A stretch of DNA of 64,000 nt from Rippkaea orientalis PCC 8801 (GCF_000021805.1 NC_011726.1:1984001-2048000), one strand, 5' to 3'. Counted from the stretch's first letter, positions 27,207 through 36,411 are shown. The notes: generated from the sequence alone by a model not told the origin. Program-made: numbers and translations.

Positions 27207-27782
27207 ATGATTAAAGATGTAATTATTGGTATTAGAAGTACCTTAATTCTTTGGATCTTAACAGCCCTAATCTATCCATTCTTAATGATTTTTCTGGGTC
27301 AAACAGTCTTTCCCTATCAAGCCAATGGTAGCTTAATTAAAGATAATCAAGACAAGATAATTGGCTCAGCTTTAATTGGTCAAACATTTACTTCTGATCG
27401 CTATTTTAACTCTCGTCCCAGTGTTATTAATTATAGCGAAGGAGAAAACGCACAACCTACGGGAATCTCAGGAGCCAGTAATTTAGCTCCTAGTAATCCT
27501 GACTTAATTAAACGGGTTGAAAAAACCATAGTTGACTTACAAAAAGCTCAAATTCAATCCACTGCTGACTTAGTTTATACGTCTGGTTCTGGGTTAGATC
27601 CTCATATTAGTGTTGAATCTGCCCGTCTACAAATCCCTCGTATTGCAGCCAGTCGTAATCTTGATAGCAATCAATTGGAAATTCTGATCACAAAACATAC
27701 AGAACACCGATTTTTAGGAATTTTTGGGGAACCTGGTGTTAATGTTCTCAAGCTTAATTTAGCGTTAGATCAAACTCAATAA
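27207..27782 (+). CDS. kdpC: Potassium-transporting ATPase subunit KdpC
   Basis: A 191-residue protein with one N-terminal membrane helix (about 9-30, TLILWILTALIYPFLMIFLG) and a periplasmic domain with GSALIGQTFTSDRYFNSRPS, SGASNLAPSNPDL and SGSGLDPHISVESARLQIPR, all family signatures. KdpC stabilises the KdpAB complex and raises its affinity for ATP or potassium. The start at ATG 27207 is chosen for its AGGAT ribosome-binding sequence; an upstream in-frame start at 27153 would overlap the kdpF-like gene. The subunit is intact despite the upstream insertion. Confidence 0.95.
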   Translation: MIKDVIIGIRSTLILWILTALIYPFLMIFLGQTVFPYQANGSLIKDNQDKIIGSALIGQTFTSDRYFNSRPSVINYSEGENAQPTGISGASNLAPSNPDLIKRVEKTIVDLQKAQIQSTADLVYTSGSGLDPHISVESARLQIPRIAASRNLDSNQLEILITKHTEHRFLGIFGEPGVNVLKLNLALDQTQ

Positions 27783-27842
27783 AACAGAAACTGAGAAGAA
27801 AACCTATAATGAAGTTAAAATCTCTACTCCGACAGGTTACTC

Positions 27843-28316
27843 ATGAAAGTTAATCTATTGACCACTGCTACTACTACTGTATTATTAATGGGTACTTTGA
27901 GTACTTGTTTAGTACAATCGAATGCAGTCTTAGCCAATCGTTCTGATTCTAATACCAACCCTCAATCCCAATTAATTGCCAGTAATATTGTTTTGTCAGG
28001 AATGTTTGTAACAACAGAACAAGATCATCCAACTAAAGGCAAAGCCACTATTATCTCTGAAGGGGGAAAGAATTATCTACAATTTGACTCAGCTTTTGAT
28101 ACAGCAGATGGTCCCGATGTTCAGGTGATTCTCCATCGTAATAACACAGTTCCTGTTAATCTTTCTGAAAAGGATTATATTATCCTTGCACCTCTGAAAA
28201 ATAGACGAGGAACACAGCGTTATGAAATTCCCAATACTATTAAAGTCAATGATTTTAAATCCGTAGCTATTTGGTGTCGTGAATTTAATGTAACCTTTGG
28301 CTATGCTGCTTTTTAA
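27843..28316 (+). CDS. Exported DM13-domain protein
   Basis: A 157-residue protein with a signal peptide (MKVNLLTTATTTVLLMGTLS to about VLA) and a single DM13 domain, recognised by GMFVTTEQDHPTKGKATIIS, LQFDSAFDTADGPDVQVILH, YEIPNTIKVNDFKSVAIWC and FNVTFGYAAF. DM13 domains are proposed to take part in extracytoplasmic electron transfer; the single Cys in AIWCREF is the conserved one. It follows kdpC by 60 bases on the same strand and ends at a strong terminator, so it may be the last gene of the kdp transcript. Function otherwise unknown. Confidence 0.9.
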   Translation: MKVNLLTTATTTVLLMGTLSTCLVQSNAVLANRSDSNTNPQSQLIASNIVLSGMFVTTEQDHPTKGKATIISEGGKNYLQFDSAFDTADGPDVQVILHRNNTVPVNLSEKDYIILAPLKNRRGTQRYEIPNTIKVNDFKSVAIWCREFNVTFGYAAF

Positions 28317-28349
28317 CTAGGTACGAAAAATTAATTAGACCAATTCCTA

Positions 28350-28378
28350 AAGCGGGTTTTATATTAACCCGCCTTTCT
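28350..28378. terminator. Strong terminator between convergent genes
   Basis: GCGGGTT (28352-28358) pairs perfectly with AACCCGC (28366-28372) with a seven-base loop. T-rich sequence follows on the plus strand and A-rich precedes it, so it can serve both the DM13 gene and the convergent hydrolase gene. Confidence 0.8.
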
Positions 28379-28387
28379 GCCTTGTTA

Positions 28388-29437
28388 TTAAAAGGTTTCA
28401 ATCCAATCTAAAACCCGATTCCATGCCCACCAAACATCAGGATCATTAGACAAGCGTTGTCCTTTTTGACTGTTTAAATAATTCACATGACCGCCATAGT
28501 TTGTTAACAATAATTCAACCGTATTATTGTGTCGACACGCTCCCTCTAAATCCGCAATAATCGAAGGATCAAAGAGAGGATCATCGGCTGAATAAACAAT
28601 CAACGTTGGCTTACTTAAATGGGGTAAAAAAGGCAAAGGACTACTGGCTTGATAATACGCTTCAACGGTGGAAAATCCTAAGCGGTTAATCACCAATTCT
28701 CGATCAAATCCCCGAATACTATTAGCCCGTTCAATGGCTTGGGGATCGATATCATTAGGGTGATGCTGATAGATGCGCCAAGCAAGATTTTTGAGAGTTT
28801 TAGCAATAGACTGTTCAATGTAACGTCCTAGGGGATCGCGCACTAAATAGTCCAGAGATCGATTAGAATCCAAATTAGGAGAAATCACCGCCCCCCCTGC
28901 TATTTCGGCAGCGTCTAGCCCCAAATTCATCCCCCAGAGGCTCAAACTTTCAGCAGCCTTCACCCCCCATAACGCCAATTGTCCCCCCAAGGAATAGCCC
29001 ACAAACCAAAAGGGACTCGGATACCCCATCGTCTTAGCTTGGGCAGCAATCTGGACAAAATCTTCCCCTTCATACAAACCATCGGAAGTCAAGGCAGGGG
29101 ATAATTCTGCCGTTTTGCCATGGGCACGCCAATCAAATAAAACCACCCCATAGCCTCGCGCCCAGGCCTTGCGCCCTAACAAGCGGAGATACCATTGATT
29201 ATTCAAATCTCCTGTAATACCATAGGTAGCAATAATCGTCCCCTGAGGGTCATCGGGAAGGGCAAGCCGACCAAAAATTGGAACCCCCTGAGATCCTCGA
29301 AAAATGCAGTCTTGGTAAAAGGGTTCTCCATGGGGAGTTGTTTTTTCCCAAGTATGAGGCGATCGCAACGCGGTATAAACCGTCATTGCCATTCCATTTC
29401 TCAGGAAGGAGATCGGCTGAAAAGTCCCTAACATCAC
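28388..29437 (-). CDS. YheT-type alpha/beta hydrolase
   Basis: A 349-residue protein of the alpha/beta hydrolase superfamily. The nucleophile elbow is FVGYSLGGQLAL, with GYSLGG carrying the Ser. The region TIIATYGITGDLNN forms the oxyanion loop and GVVLFDWRAHGKT is typical of YheT-like esterases. The later SADDPLFDPSII holds the acid and TNYGGHVNYL the catalytic His. Substrate unknown. Two adjacent ATGs at the start lack a good ribosome-binding site; a third Met 15 residues in is possible. It is divergent from rpaA. Confidence 0.88.
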   Translation of the reverse strand: MMLGTFQPISFLRNGMAMTVYTALRSPHTWEKTTPHGEPFYQDCIFRGSQGVPIFGRLALPDDPQGTIIATYGITGDLNNQWYLRLLGRKAWARGYGVVLFDWRAHGKTAELSPALTSDGLYEGEDFVQIAAQAKTMGYPSPFWFVGYSLGGQLALWGVKAAESLSLWGMNLGLDAAEIAGGAVISPNLDSNRSLDYLVRDPLGRYIEQSIAKTLKNLAWRIYQHHPNDIDPQAIERANSIRGFDRELVINRLGFSTVEAYYQASSPLPFLPHLSKPTLIVYSADDPLFDPSIIADLEGACRHNNTVELLLTNYGGHVNYLNSQKGQRLSNDPDVWWAWNRVLDWIETF

Positions 29438-29544
29438 TCAAAAGAACTCAATTTTTCTTAAGATATCTTAAAATCAAATCCTATTTGACTCAGGAGTTTA
29501 TCAGCAAAAATTAACAAACTTAGACCCACTTTAAGAATCATGCT

Positions 29545-29550
29545 TATAAT
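29545..29550 (+). promoter_or_regulatory. Possible -10 element of rpaA
   Basis: A perfect TATAAT lies 82 bases before the rpaA ATG, with only a weak TTAGAC upstream at a 19-base spacing. It is the best candidate promoter in this gap but not a strong match overall. Confidence 0.35.
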
Positions 29551-29631
29551 CGGGGGAGGGTTCTTTAGCTTACGATCGCAATTCTTAGTTAACCTTTACA
29601 ATACACCATAGTAACCACTCTCAATGAACTT

Positions 29632-30372
29632 ATGCCTCGAATACTTGTAATTGATGATGATGCTGCCATTTCAGAATTGGTCAGCGTCAACCTAGAAATG
29701 GCTGGTTATGATGTGAATCAAGCTGGAGACGGGATTAAAGGGCAAGCCTTAGCCGTCCAATTGCAGCCTGATTTAATCATGCTAGACCTCATGTTGCCCA
29801 AAGTAGACGGATTTACCGTTTGTCAGCGACTGCGCCGAGATGAACGGACGGCCGATATTCCCGTTCTGATGTTAACCGCTTTGGGAGAAACCAAAGATAA
29901 AGTCGAAGGCTTTAACGCAGGGGCCGATGATTATCTGACCAAACCTTTTGAAGTCGAAGAGATGTTAGCTAGGGTTCGGGCGTTACTGCGGCGGACTGAT
30001 CGGATTCCCCAAGCAGCGAAACATTCAGAAATCCTCAACTATGGTCCTTTGACCCTGATTCCAGAGCGATTTGAAGCGATTTGGTTCCAAAAAACGGTTA
30101 AATTAACCCATCTAGAATTTGAATTGCTTCATTGTTTGCTGCAACGTCACGGACAAACGGTCTCTCCTAGCGAAATTCTCAAAGAAGTGTGGGGATACGA
30201 TCCCGATGACGATATTGAAACGATTCGGGTACATATTCGCCATTTACGGACGAAATTAGAACCCGATCCCAGACATCCCTGTTATATTAAAACCGTTTAT
30301 GGTGCAGGGTACTGTTTAGAGTTACCAACAGCCGAACAACTGATGGCTGAAGCCAATGCAGCAGTCGTTTAA
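29632..30372 (+). CDS. rpaA: Response regulator RpaA, OmpR type
   Basis: A 246-residue regulator. The receiver has acidic residues IDDD at 7-10 and phosphoacceptor Asp52 in IMLDLMLP; the DNA-binding domain has [19 protein letters not shown] and [21 protein letters not shown] recognise the long conserved run from [20 protein letters not shown] to the C-terminus as RpaA, which acts downstream of the KaiABC clock through SasA/CikA and also affects phycobilisome-photosystem coupling. ATG 29632 gives the standard start [12 protein letters not shown]. It is monocistronic by context. Confidence 0.95.
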   Translation: MPRILVIDDDAAISELVSVNLEMAGYDVNQAGDGIKGQALAVQLQPDLIMLDLMLPKVDGFTVCQRLRRDERTADIPVLMLTALGETKDKVEGFNAGADDYLTKPFEVEEMLARVRALLRRTDRIPQAAKHSEILNYGPLTLIPERFEAIWFQKTVKLTHLEFELLHCLLQRHGQTVSPSEILKEVWGYDPDDDIETIRVHIRHLRTKLEPDPRHPCYIKTVYGAGYCLELPTAEQLMAEANAAVV

Positions 30373-30520
30373 CTGATGGGCTAAGGTTGGGGATGTTTGA
30401 TCTATCCAAAAAAAGGTGGGGGGTGTCGCTACGAGTCAGGCAAAAGGCAAAAGTAGACTTTAACCCGCTTGGTTGAGTTAATTTCTCAAACTGTTGAAGT
30501 TGTAAGAGAGAATAGGGTTA

Positions 30521-30558
30521 GAAACTTCTAACTTCTGACTTCTGATTTTTGACTTCTT
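30521..30558. repeat. Heptamer repeat directly before mutL
   Basis: Copies of ACTTCTGA/ACTTCTAA occupy the bases immediately upstream of the mutL ATG, displacing any normal ribosome-binding site. The same unit is at 15794-15876. Confidence 0.75.
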
Positions 30559-32244
30559 ATGTCGTCCCCTATCCAACCTTTACCCTTAAATGTTATTAAC
30601 CTGATCGCTGCTGGAGAGGTAATAGACTCCATCGCAGCAGTGGTAAGGGAATTGGTAGAAAATGCCTTAGATGCCGGGGCAACTCGTTTAGTAATTTCGC
30701 TATTTCCTGAAAGTTGGCGAGTTCAGGTAGCCGATAATGGAACCGGAATGACGTTAGCCGATCTCCGTCACTGTGCCTTACCCCACAGTACCAGCAAAAT
30801 TCATCAACTTGATGATCTGTGGAAAATTACGACTTTAGGGTTTCGCGGAGAAGCATTACACAGTTTAGCCCAAGTAGCCGATTTAGAAATTGCCAGTCGC
30901 TGTACCTCTGATGGAGTAGGATGGTGTTTGCGCTATCAGTCTTCAGGAGAACCCCTCAGGGAAGAACCCACCGCGATCGCCCCTGGTACGATTGTCACGG
31001 TAGGGAATCTTTTTGGCAAGATGCCTGTTCGTCGTCAAGGTTTACCAGCAATCTCAACCCAACTCAAAGCAGTACAAAGTTTCATTGAAAATATGGCCTT
31101 GTGCCATCCCCAAGTCACTTGGCAAGTCTGGCACAATCAGCGATTATGGTTAAATATTAGTCCAGGGAAAACCCCTCAACAGATTTTACCCCAACTCCTC
31201 AAGGGGGTTCATTATCACGATTTACAGTTTGTTTCCCAAGGTGTTAAGAGTCCTCAAGAATCAACCCAGAAGGATTTGGATTTAATTGAAGTTACCCTAG
31301 GATTACCCGATCGCTGCCATCGTCACCGACCCGATTGGGTTAAAGTGGGGATTAATGGTCGGATCGTGCGATCGCCCCCGGTAGAACAGGCAATTTTAGT
31401 AGCATTTAGTCGAACCTTGCCTAAAGATCGCTTTCCTGTCTGTTTTATCCATTTAACCCTCTGTCCGAGTCAAATTGATTGGAACCGTCATCCAGCCAAG
31501 GTGGAAATTTATCTCCATTCCCTCGATTTTTGGCAAGAACAGGTGTCTAAACTGATTGAACAGGGGTTAAGGTTATCACCCCAAACCCTGGCCTCTGCTG
31601 CCCAAAATCAACGGGTAGGGAAGTTACTCAAAGCATCCGAAGAAAAAGCATCCTATCGCGTTGATGCTAAGGATCACCAGACTGATGCTAACGCGGTTGG
31701 GTTAATGCCCTTAAAGGCTGTGGCACAGGTACGCAATACTTATATTATGGCTGAACATTCGACGGGGTTATGGTTAATTGAACAACATATCGCCCATGAA
31801 CGAGTGTTGTATGAAACGTTGCAGGATAATTGGCAATTAATCCCGCTAGAGACTCCGATTATTTTAACAAAATTATCAGACAATCAAGTGGAACAATTAG
31901 CCAGAATTGGTTTAGAAATTGAAGTTTTTGGAGAGCAACTTTGGGCAGTTCGGACAGTTCCTAAACTGTTATCAACGAGGGAAGATTGTCCAGAGGCTTT
32001 AGTCGAATTAAGCATAGGAGGAGATTTACAAACGGCTCAAGTGGCTGTTGCTTGTCGTAGTGCAATTCGTAACGGAACCCCCATGACGCTATCCCAAATG
32101 CAGGAACTGTTAGACCAATGGAAAACTACCCGTAATCCTGCCACTTGTCCCCACGGAAGACCTATTTATTTATCCTTAGAGGAGTCTTCTTTATCTCGGT
32201 TTTTCCGTCGTCATTGGGTCATTGGCAAAAGCCATGGAATCTGA
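30559..32244 (+). CDS. mutL: DNA mismatch repair protein MutL
   Basis: A 561-residue MutL. The N-terminal GHKL ATPase has Glu31 and Asn35 in RELVENALDAGA, DNGTGM at 59-64 and GFRGEAL at 94-100. The C-terminal dimerisation domain carries the endonuclease motifs of non-E. coli MutLs: residues 408-419 read EQHIAHERVLYE where the usual form is DQHAxxExxxxE, followed by VACRSAIRNG and TCPHGRPIYL. It coordinates mismatch recognition and strand incision. The canonical DQHA Asp is changed to Glu and Ala to Ile. The linker region (about 340-385) is short. The gene has a repeat instead of a clear Shine-Dalgarno. Confidence 0.95.
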   Translation: MSSPIQPLPLNVINLIAAGEVIDSIAAVVRELVENALDAGATRLVISLFPESWRVQVADNGTGMTLADLRHCALPHSTSKIHQLDDLWKITTLGFRGEALHSLAQVADLEIASRCTSDGVGWCLRYQSSGEPLREEPTAIAPGTIVTVGNLFGKMPVRRQGLPAISTQLKAVQSFIENMALCHPQVTWQVWHNQRLWLNISPGKTPQQILPQLLKGVHYHDLQFVSQGVKSPQESTQKDLDLIEVTLGLPDRCHRHRPDWVKVGINGRIVRSPPVEQAILVAFSRTLPKDRFPVCFIHLTLCPSQIDWNRHPAKVEIYLHSLDFWQEQVSKLIEQGLRLSPQTLASAAQNQRVGKLLKASEEKASYRVDAKDHQTDANAVGLMPLKAVAQVRNTYIMAEHSTGLWLIEQHIAHERVLYETLQDNWQLIPLETPIILTKLSDNQVEQLARIGLEIEVFGEQLWAVRTVPKLLSTREDCPEALVELSIGGDLQTAQVAVACRSAIRNGTPMTLSQMQELLDQWKTTRNPATCPHGRPIYLSLEESSLSRFFRRHWVIGKSHGI

Positions 32245-32270
32245 CGGGTATGCCATTGAATGTAGTTGAA

Positions 32271-32342
32271 CTCCCCAGGTAGGATTCGAACCTACGACCA
32301 ATCGGTTAACAGCCGACCGCTCTACCACTGAGCTACTGAGGA
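32271..32342 (-). tRNA. trnN: tRNA-Asn (anticodon GUU)
   Basis: Read on the minus strand, a full cloverleaf is present: 7-bp acceptor stem (TCCTCAG with CTGGGGA), D-loop AGCTCAGTGGTAGAGC, anticodon loop CTGTTAA giving GUU, and T-arm with GGTTCGAATCC. No CCA is encoded, as usual in cyanobacteria, which fits the presence of a CCA-adding enzyme at 61886. Confidence 0.96.
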
Positions 32343-32510
32343 TTGCTTGCACGATTATTAATCATAACAAGTTTAATTTTATTTTGTCAAGCCCTAGTCT
32401 TAAATTAATTAAGGCATCATCGTAACCGATTTCATCACAGAGGCTGTTGTGAATTGTTCCCCTCGGGCTATATCTTAGAAGTATGCCTTGTGTTTACTAC
32501 CTGATTGCCC

Positions 32511-32990
32511 ATGCTTACCCATCACCGTTGCCCCATTTCCCTCGCGTTAATCTCCACAGATTTACCCATTCTCTCCACCATCGAAACCTCAGCTACGCTG
32601 TACCAGAAAGATCACCGTCAGTTTCATTTGCTTTTGGATCAATCGGATAATCTTGAGTCAGGAGCGGAGCAAGAAGAAAATTCTAGCATTGGCACAGCGA
32701 AACAGTTACTTTGGCTAGAAATTTCACCTTCTCGTGTGATTATGACGCTTCAGGGCAAAGAACAGTTTTGTTACCGCCACTTTTGGGAAACTGGAATTTA
32801 TGGACTGAGCCGTTATTGGCTCAATAATGATGAGGGTGAACTAACTGATGCTTTCCGCCTACGGAATTATACCCGAAGTCTTTCCTTAGAAGGGAAAGAT
32901 CTCCCCGATTATTTGCGTGTTGAGTACGAATTGTGGTCAGGACGGGTGCAGATGGGCAACTATATTCTTCATCTTGAAGTGCATCACTAA
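32511..32990 (+). CDS. Conserved hypothetical protein, family not recognised
   Basis: A 159-residue soluble protein from ATG 32511 (an upstream TTG at 32505 adds two residues). The sequence is rich in aromatic and charged residues with alternating beta-like patterns (QLLWLEISPSRVIMTLQG, YRHFWETGIYGLSRYW, SLEGKDLPDYLRVEYELWSG, YILHLEVHH), which suggests a beta-sandwich or barrel. No signal peptide or membrane helix. I cannot name a family. It stands alone between a tRNA and the Ycf20 gene. Confidence 0.6.
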   Translation: MLTHHRCPISLALISTDLPILSTIETSATLYQKDHRQFHLLLDQSDNLESGAEQEENSSIGTAKQLLWLEISPSRVIMTLQGKEQFCYRHFWETGIYGLSRYWLNNDEGELTDAFRLRNYTRSLSLEGKDLPDYLRVEYELWSGRVQMGNYILHLEVHH

Positions 32991-33124
32991 TTCGGGCAAA
33001 ATTCAAGGCAACAGGTAACAGGAAAAATTGAGGGTGAGGCATTTAAACTCACCCTGAGTAGCCACTGATAAATCAACAACCGTTTATCGATGTTTTAATT
33101 GAATTGTTGTCTTTAGAACAGCCT

Positions 33125-33460
33125 ATGCAAAGAACTCGTCTAAATACCTTATTTGCAATTACCCAAACTCGTCTGAATGAACTTTTTAGTAATCCTTGGC
33201 GACGGATTGCCTTAAGTTTGATTAGTTTATTATTGGGGTTTTTCGTCGGTCAGGCAGTAACAACATCGGTTGGACAATCGGCTTATTGGGATATCACTGT
33301 AGCAGGATTTTTCCTGTTGTTTACAGAATTTATTAGTCGTACTTTTTATAGCCGTTTAAGTATCAATAATAAACGTTTATTCTGGCTGAGTATGTTAAAT
33401 ACTTTTAAAATGGGAGTGATTTATGGTCTTTACTTAGAAGCCTTGAAACTGGGGTCTTAA
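33125..33460 (+). CDS. ycf20: Ycf20/DUF565 membrane protein
   Basis: A 111-residue protein starting MQRTRLNTLF, with NPWRRIALSLISLLLGFFVG and a second helix region AYWDITVAGFFLLFTEFI. These match the Ycf20/DUF565 family of cyanobacteria and plastids; in algae and plants a homologue has been linked to non-photochemical quenching. It has two or three membrane segments. ATG 33125 is preferred over an upstream in-frame TTG at 33104. The glycerate kinase starts only eight bases after its stop, so the two are likely co-transcribed. Confidence 0.88.
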   Translation: MQRTRLNTLFAITQTRLNELFSNPWRRIALSLISLLLGFFVGQAVTTSVGQSAYWDITVAGFFLLFTEFISRTFYSRLSINNKRLFWLSMLNTFKMGVIYGLYLEALKLGS

Positions 33461-33467
33461 AGGTATT

Positions 33468-34517
33468 ATGAATTATCTAGATATTTTGCAAGAATGGTGT
33501 CAGGGAATCCCAGATAATTCATCACAATTACACTATTTACTGAAGCAAGAATTAGCCAATCCACAAACAGCAAAAGTTTGGGGAATTACCGAAGAAAATG
33601 GACTAGAAAAAATAAAGTTAAGAGCGCAGCTTTTTACATCAGTTCAACAAGAAGTTAGAGAAGTATGCCACGGATTAGGATTACAAAAATTAGACCAAAT
33701 TTTATCAATGCTGTGGCGGTTATGGCTGCCTTTATGTTTACAATTGGTTGAGGTAAAACAGAGCTTAAAAAGACCTGTAATTCAAGGTATTTTAGGGGGA
33801 CAAGGGACGGGAAAGACAACCTTAGCCAAAGTCAGTCGCTTAATTCTCAAGTATCTAGGATATATTGCCATTGATATCTCTATTGATGACTTCTATAAAA
33901 CCTACGCTGAACGTCAAAAACTTCAAAAAAAAGATCCCCGTTTAATTTGGCGTGGACCACCAGGAACCCATGATGTTGAATTAGCCATTCAAGTCTTAGA
34001 GCAGTTACGTCAACCTATACGCCATCAACCCATTTTATTACCTCGCTTTGATAAATCCTTATGGAATGGAGCGGGGGATAGAATTGAGTTTGAATCTATT
34101 GATAGGGCTGATATTGTTTTATTTGAAGGATGGTTTGTTGGAGTGTGTCCCATTGATGAAAAAATGTTTGATTGTCCGCCTTTACCAATTATAACAAAAG
34201 AAGATCAACAATTTGCTAAAGATATGAATAACCAATTAAAAAATTATTTACCCCTTTGGGGAAAATTAGATCGATTGCTAATTCTAGCTCCAATTAATTA
34301 TCAATTAAGTCAACAATGGCGCAAGGAAGCTGAACAGAAAATGATAGCATCTGGAAAACCAGGAATGAGTGATGGAGAAATTGAGCAATTTGTCGAATAT
34401 TTTTGGCGATCGCTCCATCCAGAATTATTCATGAATCCCCTGATTAAAAATCCTCAATTAGTCGATTTAGTCGTAGAAATCAAGGCTGATCATAGTGTAG
34501 GACAGATCTTTTGGTGA
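33468..34517 (+). CDS. D-glycerate 3-kinase (plant/cyanobacterial type)
   Basis: A 349-residue P-loop kinase of the plant-type glycerate 3-kinase family. Walker A is GGQGTGKTT at 110-118, followed by SIDDFYKTYAERQKL, RGPPGTHDVELAIQVLEQLR and LPRFDKSLWNGAGDR, all characteristic of these kinases, and VLFEGWFVGV. It phosphorylates glycerate to 3-phosphoglycerate, the last step of the photorespiratory glycolate pathway. GlcE and GlcF, earlier steps of the same pathway, lie at 46.9-49.6 kb. Same operon as Ycf20. Confidence 0.92.
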   Translation: MNYLDILQEWCQGIPDNSSQLHYLLKQELANPQTAKVWGITEENGLEKIKLRAQLFTSVQQEVREVCHGLGLQKLDQILSMLWRLWLPLCLQLVEVKQSLKRPVIQGILGGQGTGKTTLAKVSRLILKYLGYIAIDISIDDFYKTYAERQKLQKKDPRLIWRGPPGTHDVELAIQVLEQLRQPIRHQPILLPRFDKSLWNGAGDRIEFESIDRADIVLFEGWFVGVCPIDEKMFDCPPLPIITKEDQQFAKDMNNQLKNYLPLWGKLDRLLILAPINYQLSQQWRKEAEQKMIASGKPGMSDGEIEQFVEYFWRSLHPELFMNPLIKNPQLVDLVVEIKADHSVGQIFW

Positions 34518-34549
34518 ACCCCCCCAACTAAGCTAACGCTATAGGGGAG

Positions 34550-34571
34550 GACTTCTCCCGACATTTCTGTT
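34550..34571. repeat. Short dispersed element, copy 1 (inverse copy at 40807)
   Basis: GACTTCTCCCGACATTTCTG and the next two bases match the reverse complement of 40807-40828 at 20 of 22 positions. It follows a GGGAG/CTCCC hairpin. It may be an end remnant of an IS200/IS605-type element. Confidence 0.5.
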
Positions 34572-34689
34572 AAAAAGCAAGTGGCAAAAGACAGAAAGAT
34601 CTTTCACCACTCACTGCCCATCCTGCAAACAAGAACAGGACAAAAACAGTTAAGATAGAACCAATAAGCGAGCAACTCTCCAGCGCAAC

Positions 34690-35922
34690 ATGACTGCCCC
34701 TTTGTGCAATACCCCTAACCCCCTGATTCGTCCGGTACAATATCGGGATCTAGACCCCCTAGAAACGATGATGGTTCAGTTAGCTCAAGACTCCCAAGGC
34801 TCAAATTCGTCGCTATTTGTCCAACAATTACAACAAGCGCGACGTTGGTTTGGACTTCTTAAGTTTTTGAGTTGGTTTCCTAACCTGTTTCAGCATCATT
34901 TTTGTGTCTATGTCGCTGAACCCAAAATGGCTGTTCATCAAGGAACTGAACTTCAGGGGTTTATTCACATCTCCCCCTTCAATAGCAGTCGCACCACTTG
35001 GCGTGTTGAGAGGGTAATGATTACCCATGGGGAAACTCAACCCCAATTGCTTAGTGATCCTCAAGGGGTAGGCTCTCAATTGTTGCGCTACTGTTTTGAA
35101 ACCGTCTGGGAAGCTCGAACTTGGCTGCTAGAAGTCAATATTCAGGAAAAAAATACCCTAGCTCTCTATCGCCAAAATGGGTTTCAGCCTCTAGCACAGT
35201 TTACCTATTGGTCTTTAGCACCGGATTTACTTGAACAACTGGCTCAAGGAGAGTCGGATGTACCGAATCTTTTGCCCCTAAGTAATGCAGATGCTCAGTT
35301 GCTCTATCAACTCGACTGTGTTTCTATGCCTCCCCTCTTGCGCCAAGTGTTTGATCGCCATCCTGAAGATTTTAAAATGCCTTTTTTCGCGGGGTTATTG
35401 GCTAAATTTGAACAGTGGTGCGATCGCCAAGAAGTCGCCCAGGGTTATGTGTTTGAACCCCAACGTAAAGCAGCGATCGGCTATTTTAAACTAACTTTGT
35501 CTAAAGAAGGTTTACAGCCCCATCAAGCCCAATTAACGGTTCATCCAGCCTATACTTGGCTCTATCCTAAATTATTAGCTAAGATGGCGCAAATAGTCCA
35601 GAATTTCCCCCCCCAACGCTTAGAGTTAGTTTCGGCTGACTATCAGCATGAACGGGAAGAATATCTCGAAAAATTAGGCGCAGAACGGGTAGAACATACG
35701 CTATTAATGTCCCGTTCCGTATGGCATAAACTCAAAGAAACGAAACCTGAAGGATTACATCTGTCGGAGATGCTCAAAGGATTACAAGCGGTTCCTCGTA
35801 CGCCTATTCCCAGTCGGATGTCTTGGTTAAAAGTTCCCTTAAATCCCTCAGACAACCCTAAACCCAATAACAATAAATCCAAGTCAGGGGAATCGGCTGA
35901 AACAAGGGATCATGAAACCTAA
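34690..35922 (+). CDS. GNAT-family N-acetyltransferase
   Basis: A 410-residue protein with an N-terminal GNAT domain (about residues 8-180): IRPVQYRDLDPLETMM, GFIHISPFNSS, QGVGSQLLRYCFETVWE as the acetyl-CoA region, and WLLEVNIQEKNTLALYRQNGF. The C-terminal half (about 190-370) looks like a second, degenerate GNAT-like or unrelated domain, with AAIGYFKLTLSKEG and LELVSADYQHEREEYLEKLG. The tail is Asn/Lys/Pro-rich. Substrate unknown. RuvX begins 31 bases downstream and may be co-transcribed. Confidence 0.82.
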   Translation: MTAPLCNTPNPLIRPVQYRDLDPLETMMVQLAQDSQGSNSSLFVQQLQQARRWFGLLKFLSWFPNLFQHHFCVYVAEPKMAVHQGTELQGFIHISPFNSSRTTWRVERVMITHGETQPQLLSDPQGVGSQLLRYCFETVWEARTWLLEVNIQEKNTLALYRQNGFQPLAQFTYWSLAPDLLEQLAQGESDVPNLLPLSNADAQLLYQLDCVSMPPLLRQVFDRHPEDFKMPFFAGLLAKFEQWCDRQEVAQGYVFEPQRKAAIGYFKLTLSKEGLQPHQAQLTVHPAYTWLYPKLLAKMAQIVQNFPPQRLELVSADYQHEREEYLEKLGAERVEHTLLMSRSVWHKLKETKPEGLHLSEMLKGLQAVPRTPIPSRMSWLKVPLNPSDNPKPNNNKSKSGESAETRDHET

Positions 35923-35953
35923 GTAATCGAAAAAATTGTCATTATTAGCAATA

Positions 35954-36373
35954 ATGGAGCGAATTTCAGCCCTAGGGTTAGACATTGGAAAAAAGCGCAT
36001 TGGAGTAGCCGGGTGCGACGGGACAGGCTTGATTGCTACGGGGTTAACCACGATTGAGCGTACCTCATTTCAGTCGGATGTGGAACAATTACACCAATGG
36101 GTTAAGGAACGAGAAGCCCAAATTTTAGTCGTCGGACTTCCCTATTCCATGGATGGTTCATTGGGATTTCAAGCCAAACAAGTCCAAAAGTTTACCCGAC
36201 GTATTTCTCACGTTTTACAATTACCCGTGGAATATGTGGATGAACGCTTAACATCGGTTGAAGCGGAAGCTCAATTAAAGTCTCAAAAACGCTTTTCGAC
36301 TTGGGATAAAGGGGCAATTGATCGTCAGGCTGCCACGATTATTTTACAACAATGGTTAGATTCCCGCCGCTAG
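35954..36373 (+). CDS. ruvX: Putative pre-16S rRNA nuclease / Holliday junction resolvase RuvX (YqgF)
   Basis: A 139-residue RNase H-like nuclease. The first acidic residue is in ALGLDIGKKRIGVA; VVGLPYSMDGS, VDERLTSVEAE and KGAIDRQAATIIL supply the remaining family motifs. YqgF/RuvX trims the 5' end of 16S rRNA precursor and has been discussed as a Holliday junction resolvase. ATG 35954 is preferred over an in-frame TTG at 35936. It shares strand and close spacing with the GNAT gene upstream. Confidence 0.93.
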   Translation: MERISALGLDIGKKRIGVAGCDGTGLIATGLTTIERTSFQSDVEQLHQWVKEREAQILVVGLPYSMDGSLGFQAKQVQKFTRRISHVLQLPVEYVDERLTSVEAEAQLKSQKRFSTWDKGAIDRQAATIILQQWLDSRR

Positions 36374-36411
36374 TTTTAATCAGGAGAAATCTGATAATTT
36401 AGGAATAACCG

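Noticed and set aside
29195-29514. Plus-strand frames opposite the YheT-type hydrolase
   Set aside because: They are antisense to conserved hydrolase sequence and lack domain features.
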